From Isoetes taiwanensis (lineage: Eukaryota > Streptophyta > Lycopodiopsida > Isoetales > Isoetaceae): a stretch of DNA of 64,000 nt. The stretch covers positions 62,001 to 126,000 of the forward strand of contig JAJEKV010000500.1 of the NCBI GenBank assembly GCA_021234155.1, given 5' to 3'. Below are positions 12,725 to 21,439 of this stretch, in pieces (the stretch's first letter is position 1; each line of letters begins with the position of its first letter). The notes under the pieces are model-generated. The model was not told the origin of the DNA, made no database searches, and worked only from the letters and a program-made list of their open reading frames with translations. The position numbers and the translations under genes are program-made.

Positions 12725-13407
12725 AGTGATCTACTGAAGATACCTCCTTGGGCTGATCTGCTTTTATAAATACTATCTTATGTTCGTTACTTTTTCGGCT
12801 CCAGAACATACTATCTTATGCTTTAGTTTTTTGGTATACTATCTTATGCTTTAGTTTTTGGCATGTAAACCTGGGCGCACAAGTTTTCGATATAATGTTA
12901 ATATGGTTTTATTATGATATAATATGGTTTTATTATTTGATGCGAAGTTTAGGCGAGATGTAGCTTGCTTTATAGTTGTATCCGCTTTCGGGTTTGTCTT
13001 TGTTTTACTTTGGTGTTCTTTTTTAAACATATCTTGTTAACATGCTTGCCTTAAATTGCACAATGAAGCAAGCTTTAAGTAATCTTATTACATGAAAGGT
13101 TGCCTTTGTACTCTCGGTTTAGATGTCTTAGCAAAATGTCCGATACCTCAATCTAATTTAGAGCATTTTTTTGGAAAGATCCAACAAACTTTGATTGGGC
13201 AAAGGTATATGCAAATTTAGCTTTTTAATCAACAACTTGGTGTTCCTGCAGAAACATTTTTAATCAAATTTAACTTGGTATATGAAAATTTAACTTTTTA
13301 ATCACCACGAGCTGAGATAAATAAATTTGATGCAACCATTTGAAGTTCAATCTCAAAGTTGAATCACAACAGCTTGCTCTACAAACTACACTCAGATTTA
13401 AGGTTCT

Positions 13408-14013
13408 TCAAAAGCACACAAGTGTTCCTGACAAAATATGTGTATAAACATAGTCAGTGTACAGACAGTGACTTTTCAAGCTCCTCTTCAAGCAATTCAA
13501 TCTCCTCTCAAATTTGTTAGCCCTGCGGTCTGCATCATTGTACTTGCTCCTCAAACACTTCAACAGAGAGTCCATTTCCTTAAGTTTGTTCTCCCTCAAA
13601 GACAATGTGTTATGCATTCTTGCTAAAGTACTCTCAAGATCATGAGCCTTTGCTCTCAATTGTGACATCTGAAACTCAAGAATCTTTAGTTTATGTTCGT
13701 TACCTCTCATTGTCAATAGAGACAAGTGTAACTGATTGCAAACCTGATTAATGCACTTGAACATATTTTCACAGTAACCAAGCAAGCCCAATTTTCCTTC
13801 ACATGCAAATGAGACAAGTTCACTTACTGACCTGAAATCTGGATGTTTTCCAGTGATAGGATCCTTTGGATAAATGCTTCCGTCAGCCCATAACCTGCAT
13901 GCTTTTGCACCCAAGCCTCTAAGCCTCTGCTTATCTGCATTGAACCCAACTCCTGGGATACGCCAAGTCTCCACATATTTGGATGAGGGGAGACCAATTC
14001 GTATCTCTGCCAT
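13408..14013 (-). CDS. Coiled-coil protein of unknown family (copy 1)
   Basis: A 201-codon open frame. Residues 1-60 form a compact region with conserved-looking GLGAKACRLWADG and KHPDF motifs; residues 60-85 contain LVSFACEGKLGLLGY; residues 100-185 are a long leucine-rich, charged heptad region with the character of a coiled coil. A related but frame-broken copy lies on the plus strand at 36785-37350 and shares the order GAK...WA, DF, LVxFxCEGxxGLL, then a coiled coil. That two loci in one 64-kb window carry it suggests a multicopy, perhaps transposon-borne, family. I do not recognise any catalytic domain. The open frame may be the last exon of a longer gene, since the first Met is not preceded by an obvious promoter. 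Confidence 0.5.
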   Translation of the reverse strand: MAEIRIGLPSSKYVETWRIPGVGFNADKQRLRGLGAKACRLWADGSIYPKDPITGKHPDFRSVSELVSFACEGKLGLLGYCENMFKCINQVCNQLHLSLLTMRGNEHKLKILEFQMSQLRAKAHDLESTLARMHNTLSLRENKLKEMDSLLKCLRSKYNDADRRANKFERRLNCLKRSLKSHCLYTDYVYTHILSGTLVCF

Positions 14014-14544
14014 ACCTCAGGGCATCTCCCGATAAGAGAAGCATCATCAAGTCTAGAAAACCTCCAAAAATTCGAATTTTGAAATTCAAACACATATTTT
14101 CTCTTCTCATGATATATTTGGGGCTGGAACACAATGCTTGGGATCAAGCGGCGCATGAGCGAACTAACAAGGGATCACCGACGGCAAAACACGAGAGCAC
14201 CATCCGGATAAAAATGGCGTGGGGGTACAACAAAAATGAGGGAGTTAGTTGAGATAGGAAATTCACAGACGTTTTGACGTCATATCTAGGTTTGTGAATA
14301 GGACAAAATTTGTAGATTGCAATTTGGATTTTGGGCTATCCAAGGTGGCAAATGACATGGACTTCCTTATGAGGACAGTTTCAGACTCCAATATGCCTCT
14401 AATGGTATTGTTAGCCTAGGTTCAAAAGTTTTCTTATTTTAACATCTTCATTCACGTATCGTACAGTACGAAAGTGTTTATGTCATAATTGTTGAGGGGT
14501 GATTTATTGTTCGCAATGAGGCTTTTGAAACTGAGAGGGACGAT

Positions 14545-14645
14545 TTGTTCAAAGAACACATTTTTATAGATTGTGGAGGTTTCATTTATTTAGTGTTAGG
14601 ACACATTTCTATAGATTGTGGAGGTTTCATTTATTTAGTGTTTTT
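14545..14645. repeat. Tandem duplication, unit about 46 bp
   Basis: The phrase ATAGATTGTGGAGGTTTCAT followed by TTATTTAGTGTT occurs twice in a row. Confidence 0.8.
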
Positions 14646-14649
14646 TTTC

Positions 14650-15265
14650 TTTTCTAATGATAATATGGTTACGAAGGTTCTAGAAGCATCTGGAATTAAA
14701 ATTAGGGATATACTTAGTAAGTGATGTTGTTTGGATTTTTGGTCACTTTGAATAGCAGCTGCACTCTTTTGTGTAAAAATATTCATGGCCATGATGTTGC
14801 TCAACAGTTTATCGTTGTTTCCAGATACGGTTGTTGGTTAATATCTCTTCTGATTCATTTGCTGGCGTGCATGCCAAAATTGAAAGAAATAGAAATGAAA
14901 ATTGAATTGTAAGAGGAGTGCAGTGAGATATGGGCCTTGAGGGGCAGGAGATTACACCACAATGGAAAAAACATCAACACATGGAGACATTAAGACATGA
15001 TAAGGGCAACCCATTGTGCCGCATCACCATGTTTATTACACTATAATTGGATGGAGATGAGCAAACAATGGATCAAAGACAATTATTGAAATGGTATGTG
15101 GTGCATTAATGCAATCTGGAAGCGGATGAATGATGATCTAACTATATCTTTTAAGGTTGAAAAATGAAGAGAAGTGGATGCCTACTGCGAAAGAGACAAA
15201 AAAACACAACGGCCATGGAAGATTTGATGAAGTTTGCTATATGAATTGTTTTGTTGGGCGATGTG
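14650..15265. other. No gene recognised
   Basis: Short ORFs only. No family resemblance and no structural repeat seen. Confidence 0.35.
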
Positions 15266-15268
15266 GAT

Positions 15269-15713
15269 TCAAATTGCCCAAGAGAGGAAAAGATGGTGAA
15301 CATTTTGAAGCATGTTCAAAAGCAGACTTGAAAAGAACATTTGAATTCTTTTTATGTAGTCTAGCATCAATCCCTTTAGACTGGCGGGCAACCCACAATG
15401 TGGAAGCACCTTGTTTAAAATATTCTTCTTATTAATGGGACCACAAACTTGTCATTGTTTCTTCCCAACCAATTAGAATAAAACTTGATATTAATATTAA
15501 TTTAATGTTAATATATTGTGACCCTCCAAATTCATGGAAAGGATCTTATTTTCATAAATATGCTTCCTTTTAACTCTGAAGCAAATACTCACGTTGCAAA
15601 AACAAAAGGTAATGCTTTAACATTTCACTAATATATTCTTGTCCATTCTCTCTAGATAGCAGACTGGAAGATTATCTCTACTAATTCCTAATACATGCAT
15701 AGTTTGTAAGAAA
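15269..15713 (+). repeat. Left arm of a ~445-bp inverted repeat
   Basis: This arm is the reverse complement, with only scattered mismatches, of 15899-16345. The arms share a peptide frame containing DLKRTFEFFLCSLAS read on opposite strands, and long non-coding tracts. The two arms enclose a 185-base loop that holds a xylose isomerase exon. Confidence 0.9.
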
Positions 15714-15774
15714 CCAAGAATGAGTTCTAAGGTATACAGAAGGTTACAAAATGAAGTCTAATTTTCTGCAGTAC

Positions 15775-16530
15775 CTGTCTTGCTGATGAGATCGGGGCTC
15801 TCCCCATTCAAATGTTTTTTTTCCAAATCTTCAAATCCTAGCTCTCCAGCCTGCATACAAACTCGTATAGGAATCTATTTAAACAGAATGGAATATTCTT
15901 GGTTTTTTACAAACTATGCATGTATTAGGAATTAGTAGAGATAATCTTCCAGTCTGCTATCTAGAGAGAATGGACAAGAATATATTAGTGAAATGTTAAA
16001 GCATTACCTTTTGTTTTTGCAACGTGAGTATTTGCTTCAGAGTTAAAAGGAAGCATATTTATGAAAATAAGATCCTTTCCATGAATTTGGAGGGTCACAA
16101 TATATTAACATTAAATTAATATTAATATCAAGTTTTATTCTAATTGGTTGGGAAGAAACAATGACAAGTTTGTGGTCCCATTAATAAGAAGAATATTTTA
16201 AACAAGGTGCTTCCACATTGTGGGTTGCCCGCCAGTCTAAAGGGATTGATGCTAGACTACATAAAAAGAATTCAAATGTTCTTTTCAAGTCTGCTTTTGA
16301 ACATGCTTCAAAATGGTCACCATATTTTCCTCTCTTGGGCAATTCAAAATGTTCACCATCTTTTCCTGGCGTCAAAAAGTAAAACTTTTAGATAGTAATG
16401 CTTCCAATTTCCCTTTAAAACAAAACTTGCCTGCACTAGCTTTGCTGCATTACGCAGACCACGAGCTAAAGTGTCCATTCCTGATATGTGCGCAATAAAT
16501 AAATCTTCAACATCTGTGCTTTCTCTTCTC
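15775..16530 (-). pseudogene. Xylose isomerase, C-terminal exons, rearranged
   Basis: Two exons of the plant xylose isomerase gene lie on the minus strand. The upstream exon (16530-16431) encodes [20 protein letters not shown] and continues through [13 protein letters not shown], a signature stretch of the family C-terminal helical region. It has a CTTCTCAG acceptor and a GC-type donor (CAG/GCAAGT). The downstream exon (15850-15775) encodes AGELGFEDLEKKHLNGESPD and a few more residues, with TGCAG acceptor and ACAG/GTAC donor. The exon expected between them (the RYxSFDxxIG segment of the family) is not seen, and the space is taken by one arm of the large inverted repeat. No exons of the catalytic TIM-barrel were found upstream. 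I therefore call a rearranged gene fragment; distant exons outside the part I could read remain possible. Confidence 0.8.
15899..16345 (-). repeat. Right arm of the ~445-bp inverted repeat
   Basis: Reverse-complement partner of 15269-15713. In the sense of the xylose isomerase gene this arm is intron between two exons, while the left arm is an inverted copy of that intron placed after the downstream exon. Near its outer end a short direct duplication (LPKRGK-type peptide repeat) is present that the left arm lacks. Confidence 0.9.
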
Positions 16531-16549
16531 CTGAGAAGTAACATGCTGC

Positions 16550-18020
16550 TTAATCTGGTGCAAAAAATATCTTTGACAGATCATATAAGCATACGAAGAA
16601 CTGATCGGATGTGTGGTTGCTAGGCTGACAAACACAGCATACGCTGCTACTACAACCAAAGCTGCTATTATGAGACGTCAAATGAGACCCTCTTTTTTTA
16701 AACAAATGGGCCATCTGTTCAATAGTTCTAAAAGGATATTGATTCAACAATAAGTTCAACAGGAAAAAAAGAAAGTAGGTGGATGTCGTGAAGAAGCCTC
16801 ACAAGGAGATGAAGAATACAATTAATGCAACTCTTGAGAAAGAATAGAGGAGATAGGGGAAAGAGCACAATGTTATAAGAGCACGGCTAATTCCACTTCA
16901 GATCAGCTAACGTCAGCACATGATTTTGTTATAAGGACCTTGGGTATCACCAATGCGTGGAAATTGAAAGGTGACCCACTTATCGTCTATTATAGCAGCT
17001 TCGTATCACAGTAATTAGAAGCTAGGAAGGATCCAAATAAATGGGCAGTTTCCAGAGATGGTCAGGTCATTATCAGGGACATGAAACTCAATCATAACTA
17101 GGGACTCATGTTCTATGACATCACTGGCTCATTAACAATGGCAGCTGGGAATTGTAGTGGAAAGAAGGAACTGGGCAATCATGAATATCTGATGGCATGA
17201 GAAGGACCATGGCCTAGCTTAAAATATTACTTTGTAAAACTTCAACCTCGTTTCCTTCAAAAACATCATGTTTAAGAATCCCTTCTTATTAGGAGTTTTA
17301 AGAATCCCTTTGAAGCTGGCTGCTCTTCTTCACTGAAATGCCCAGTAGTCTCATTTGCTAGAATGCCCTCTTAAATAAATGATCGAATCAAATCTTCTAT
17401 AATCTTTACACAAAAGTACCATAGTGATATTTAACCATTGGCATTAGCATAAGAAACAGCCTTGAGTTTCTCAGCTAAAAAATAAGTTGAAATCGACTCT
17501 CATAGTTCTTGAAAGAGTAACGCCCCAGGAAATGTAAAGTCACCTTTGCACATTAGAATCCTTATGCAATAGCTGGCGACCTGGAGTATATATGACATAA
17601 ACATGGAGTTGTGATTTCCTTCTTGAGCTGCTAACTCTCCCAATTAAGACAATACAACCATAGTAACTATTTGCCATTTCCTTCTTGATGTATAAACTCA
17701 ATTGTATTTATGTCTGGGATCACATGCTTTTCTCAATCAGGTTCATGCTTGTCTGATATAGCTTAATGTACATAGTGTGAAGGCAAGCTTGAATAATGAC
17801 TCAAACAATGACTAACTGAACTTTGAGATGAAATACATAGCAGAATGTACTTTCTTTGTCTTTTGCACATGCAATACACCCCAGATTTAGGGCTTACACT
17901 AGAGTTATTCTCGTGATATGCCTGCCAAAAAAGTATGGCTTCGTATTAGAAAAGAAGCATGCTTGGAATAATTACAAAATCAATTTAACATAGTCAATAT
18001 ACACAAAACAATTACAGTAC
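16550..18020. other. No gene recognised
   Basis: AT-rich spacer between the xylose isomerase fragment and the kinase pseudogene. Short ORFs show no family resemblance. Confidence 0.35.
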
Positions 18021-18522
18021 GGACCCTTAGGCATGTGCCTGAGGTTTTGGCTGGAGGGATGCAGCCATTGCCCTTAGTTCATTAGCAATCTCCGCAAAAG
18101 ATGGCCGAACACCAGGATCAGTGGCCCAGGATTTTCCCATCAGAGTTCTCTATGCTGGATCACACCATTCTGGTACTAGAGGTCGTAGGGTGTTGTTGAC
18201 AATACCACTTGCAAAATAAGGAGTTAGAGAGGGCATTTGCATGCTAACAGTCAGAAGAGTTCGCTCAAGACAATCTGACCTACGATAGCTCCATAATGCA
18301 TAGTAGCATATGGTTCATCTCCAGTTAACAGCCCCCACATGACTATACCAAAAGAGTAGACATCCACCTGTTCAATAACTTAAGCAGTCAAGCTTATGTA
18401 ACTATTTGGCATGCTATATTCAGTTGTACAGAATTAGGACAAAGGTGCTGTAATTCTATGGCATTTTAAACAATGGTGTGCTTTCTTTGAAAGTGGCAAA
18501 AAATAATTAAACTCTTATCATG

Positions 18523-18758
18523 GACGAAAAAAAAGGGGGCTTGAAATTTAAGCCCCTAAACGACCTGCAGTTATTTCAGAGCGAAAAAAACACGTTGATC
18601 TTCACCGACGGCTCACGGTCGCCCCCGACCGCTACCCGGATGTAAGCTGCGAGATTGATCTGCTGTCCCAGGTTAAGCGGCGCCGCCAGCAGAGTCCCCC
18701 GGAAAACAACCAGAAAGTGAAAATTGGGGGCAAATTTCAAGCCCCCTTTTTTTTCGTC
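18523..18758. mobile_element. 236-bp foldback MITE with 27-bp perfect terminal inverted repeats
   Basis: The first and last 27 bases are exact reverse complements; each arm contains GGGGGCTTGAAATTT next to an eight-base A (or T) run and a GACG end. The interior is GC-rich and non-coding. No clear target-site duplication is visible at the flanks, so the superfamily is open. It sits within the broken kinase gene. Confidence 0.85.
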
Positions 18759-18779
18759 GTAGAATTTTTGTCAATAGAA

Positions 18780-18893
18780 AATTTTGCTTGAAATTTTGCG
18801 GCCGCCGGTGACTGGCGGCTGGCCGTACTCCGCCCCGTGGCCCTTGGGCCAGTCACCGGAGGCCTTGAGTAAAATTTCTTCGCGAACACACAT
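18780..18893. repeat. GC-rich hairpin
   Basis: CCGGTGACTGGC and GCCAGTCACCGG are exact 12-base inverted partners separated by about 40 bases. It lies between the MITE and the ThrRS fragment and may be part of a second insertion. Confidence 0.6.
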
Positions 18894-19226
18894 GTGGTGA
18901 GTCCACTTAATGCACCATTCAACTCATTTCGATGTAATGCTCCAAAGTCTGCTAACCTAAGTGGAAGATCTCTATAAGAACGAACCCTATGATCAAAGAC
19001 ATGAGACAGTGACCAGGGCAATTCATTGGTTTCGAAACAAATTCTTGTTTGTCAACCTCAAAGACAAACATATTCTCTTTGTAGTTTGCAGCATGGCCAG
19101 ATGTCTCCCAAAGCTGCATATTGAAAATATTTGGAGTAACAACGTCTTCATAACCCCGCTTTTTGTATTCTGACCGCATAAAGTCCATCAAGCTATTATA
19201 TATACGCGTTCCATGTGGTAGGAACA
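18894..19226 (-). pseudogene. Threonyl-tRNA synthetase fragment inside the kinase gene
   Basis: The minus strand encodes an internal part of the class II catalytic core of ThrRS: FLPHGTRIYNSLMDFMRSEY, then [40 protein letters not shown] and MNCPGHC (the Cys is the zinc ligand in the family). After a frameshift near 19010 it continues [19 protein letters not shown], then [13 protein letters not shown], which includes motif 2. About 110 residues of a protein normally about 700 long are present, without introns, so a retrocopy or a captured transcript piece is likely. Both ends carry the same 16-base GAACACACATGTGGTG (19222 region and 18894 region). It lies where the kinase activation segment should be. 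Confidence 0.88.
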
Positions 19227-20087
19227 CACATGTGGTGTCATCCAAGGAAGAGTGTCCCGAACTCCACCTGAAACCATTGTTTGGCACTTGATTTTAGACA
19301 ATCCTAGATCCCCTACCTGTCAGAAAAACACCCGTTTCTATAAATTCCATGTCACAGTTGATCATCATTTTGGGAAGACAGAAACAAAACGTTAAGAGGC
19401 TACCATCTCGCAAATAGGACGACAAGCATCTCTCATATCTACAAGTAAGTTCTCGCATTTTAGATGAAAAATGAACAATATTTTTGCCATGAAGATACTC
19501 CATGCCAAACGCAGCATCCATTGCAATAAGTAAACGCTTCTTTCGATCAATTGACGTTAAAATAGAATGACCAAACAAGATTATATATCAAGTGTAAAGT
19601 ATTCTTAAAGATATAAAAATCTAATTAACGTAGCTATTATCTAGTTCATCAAGAAAAAGTTTATCTGCAACTTTCTTCTGCAGAACCTACTTAAAGGACC
19701 CATTCACCATGAATTCCGTAACGGTTGCAAGGGTTCCATAGAAAGCAACCACATTTGGATGATGTAGTTGAGTAAGAGTGCATGCTTCCTTCCAGAAATC
19801 TGCTAGCTGCAAAATGGCAACAAATCAAGCACGTTGTCAATAGTAAAAGCATAACTGCTAAGTACCAAACAACACTTACCAGGCGTTCGCGTTTTGATGG
19901 CTGCCCAGAAAAGCAACTTGCTTTAATCCGTTTGATGGCAACATCTGTTCCTCTCCATTTTCCATGGTATACAGTCCCAAATGTCCCAGATCCTAGTTCC
20001 TTTATTTCTTCAAGGTCGGATTTCTTATTGTCTATAAATACAAAAGATATTATGAAGCAAGTAATATTTATAAAAATCATGGGCAGG

Positions 20088-20720
20088 TACAATATAGAAG
20101 TTGGGTCCGTTTTTTCCTCTCGCGTGCATTTTTCTGGCGCCACGTGGCGAGCCCAATACTGCGGAATGGCAGTTGGGTTAATGCATTCCGCCTGACCGGC
20201 TGCGCAGGTTAGGGTTCTTCGTTTTGTTTTTAGGGTTCTTCATTTCTAAGTCCGCCGCCAGTTCTTCAGATGAAGCAAGTGCAAATAGATCGTCGGTTCT
20301 TCTTCAGATGAAGCAGGTGCAAATAGATCGTCGGTTCTCCACGCAGATCGAAGATGAAGTAGATGAAGCTTGTTTTTCACACAGATCGCCGATGTAACAC
20401 AGAAGTAGAAGCGTAAATCTTCTAATTTTTTCTTTTTGCTTGCTCTGCTCGCCATAGCAGAGCATTTTTGAAGCCCTGCTTTGTTCTGCTTTGCCGAATC
20501 TTGCCGGATCTTGAAGCCCTGCTGTGTTTTGCCGGATCTTGAAATCCTGCACTGCTTTGCCAGATTTTTGAAGCCCTGCTCTATTTTTTGCTGTGTTTTC
20601 GCCAGATCTTGAAGCCCTGCTCTGCTTCGACGGATTTTTGAAGCCCTGCTCTGTTTTTTGAAGCATCTGAAGCTTCGCCAGATCTGTTAAGGAAAAAACG
20701 TCCCCAACTTCTATATTGTA
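20088..20720. mobile_element. 633-bp inverted-repeat element with 30-bp TIRs
   Basis: The left 30 bases (beginning TACAATATAGAAGTTGGG) and the right 30 bases (ending CAACTTCTATATTGTA) match as inverted repeats at 28 of 30 positions. The interior holds a duplicated block with GCAAATAGATCGTCGGTTCT (about 20280-20340) and the minisatellite at 20461-20690. No transposase is encoded. TA at the ends is compatible with a Tc1/mariner-type TA duplication but is not proof. Confidence 0.75.
20461..20690. repeat. Minisatellite, core GCCAGATCTTGAAGCCCTGC
   Basis: About eight degenerate units of roughly 25-30 bases built on GATCTTGAAGCCCTGCTCTG. The 172-codon minus-strand ORF across it is a translation of this repeat (RAGLQKS-like units) and not an independent gene. 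Confidence 0.75.
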
Positions 20721-20836
20721 GGGGAATGGAGGTTGGGGCCTCCATTCTAGTTTCCATGTGACCCGTTCCCAACTAACGCCGGTCGCGGGACCCCATCTGA
20801 AAACCCGGAATGGAGGCCCCAACCTCCATTCCCCTA
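20719..20836. mobile_element. 118-bp palindromic element with perfect 29-bp inverted repeats
   Basis: Positions 20719-20747 and 20808-20836 are exact reverse complements beginning TAGGGGAATGGAGG. Each arm is itself partly self-complementary (GGAGGTTGGGGCCTCC). It abuts the preceding 633-bp element, sharing its terminal TA. Confidence 0.85.
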
Positions 20837-21151
20837 TACAAGTGATATGTTTTTAAGTGGCCATAGCAACCTTTTTGTGGCACTCGTTTGATACTAAATC
20901 TTTCCATTTGCAGACAGTATAAATCCTGGTTTTCAATGTGTGTGTGTTAAGGCAAAAAAGCATTTTGAACACAGTACCATGGAATACGAAAACACAACTA
21001 ATAATATTGCTTCTAAAGGCTTGAAGCTGACCTGCAAGCCACGAGCTATTGCCTCTTCTTCAGCTCTTGAAATCAATAACAAATGCTTGTTTGGGAATAC
21101 GAAGTAGCAAATATGAAATGATAAACCATAGTAACAGAAATAGAAATCATT

Positions 21152-21419
21152 TCATCCAACAGAAATGTGAGGTTTCAAGTTGAACAATAAACCTTCAAAC
21201 AAACCCACATGGGTACATCCAATGAATACACTAAGAAGGGCAATGATGTTGGCCCATAAGCCCTTTGGGAATATTTGATGGAAAAGCTGCAGGGATTTCA
21301 TGTCCATTCCACCCTGGACACACATTCCAAGAAATAACATCTGTGTGAGCATTGCATGGGAAAGTTGCAGGGAATCCTGTCCATGGCGTCACATTATAGC
21401 TTAACTTTCGCATCTCCAT
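21152..21419 (-). pseudogene. PPR protein fragment
   Basis: The minus strand reads DVISWN followed, after a one-base frame change near 21350, by SLQLFHQIFPKGLWANII, ALLSVFIGCTHVGLFEGLL. The D-V-I-S-W-N start and the LFHQM...N.I...ALLS.C.H.GL...GL pattern are those of plant PLS-class pentatricopeptide repeats. Only about two motifs remain, and the frameshift and lack of flanking motifs mark it as a fragment. PPR proteins bind organellar RNA; nothing suggests this remnant does. Confidence 0.7.
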
Positions 21420-21439
21420 TGAAAGCTACAAGCCTTCAA

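Larger units (their letters stand above)
18027..20031 (-). pseudogene. Raf-like MAPKKK (plant PB1-type) kinase domain, broken
   Basis: Exons on the minus strand follow the order of a Raf-like serine/threonine kinase. Exon 20031-19880 has the glycine loop ([20 protein letters not shown]) with the VAIK lysine and a GTAAGT donor. Exon 19807-19692 has [18 protein letters not shown] and [12 protein letters not shown]. Around 19550-19460 lies [16 protein letters not shown], the start of the catalytic loop, after which the frame is lost. Exon 18367-18280 has [11 protein letters not shown] and LLTGDEPYA. Exon 18208-18027 has NNTLRP and [18 protein letters not shown] and ends in TAA. Defects: a TAG at 18150-18152 where the family has Trp, an AA instead of AG at the acceptor before 18208, a shortened FYG/LATV join, a frameshift in the catalytic loop, and no recognisable DFG/activation segment. 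A foldback element and a ThrRS fragment fill that gap. Confidence 0.88.

Noticed and set aside
20304-20822. 172-codon minus-strand ORF as a gene
   Set aside because: It is a translation of a minisatellite and a palindromic element.
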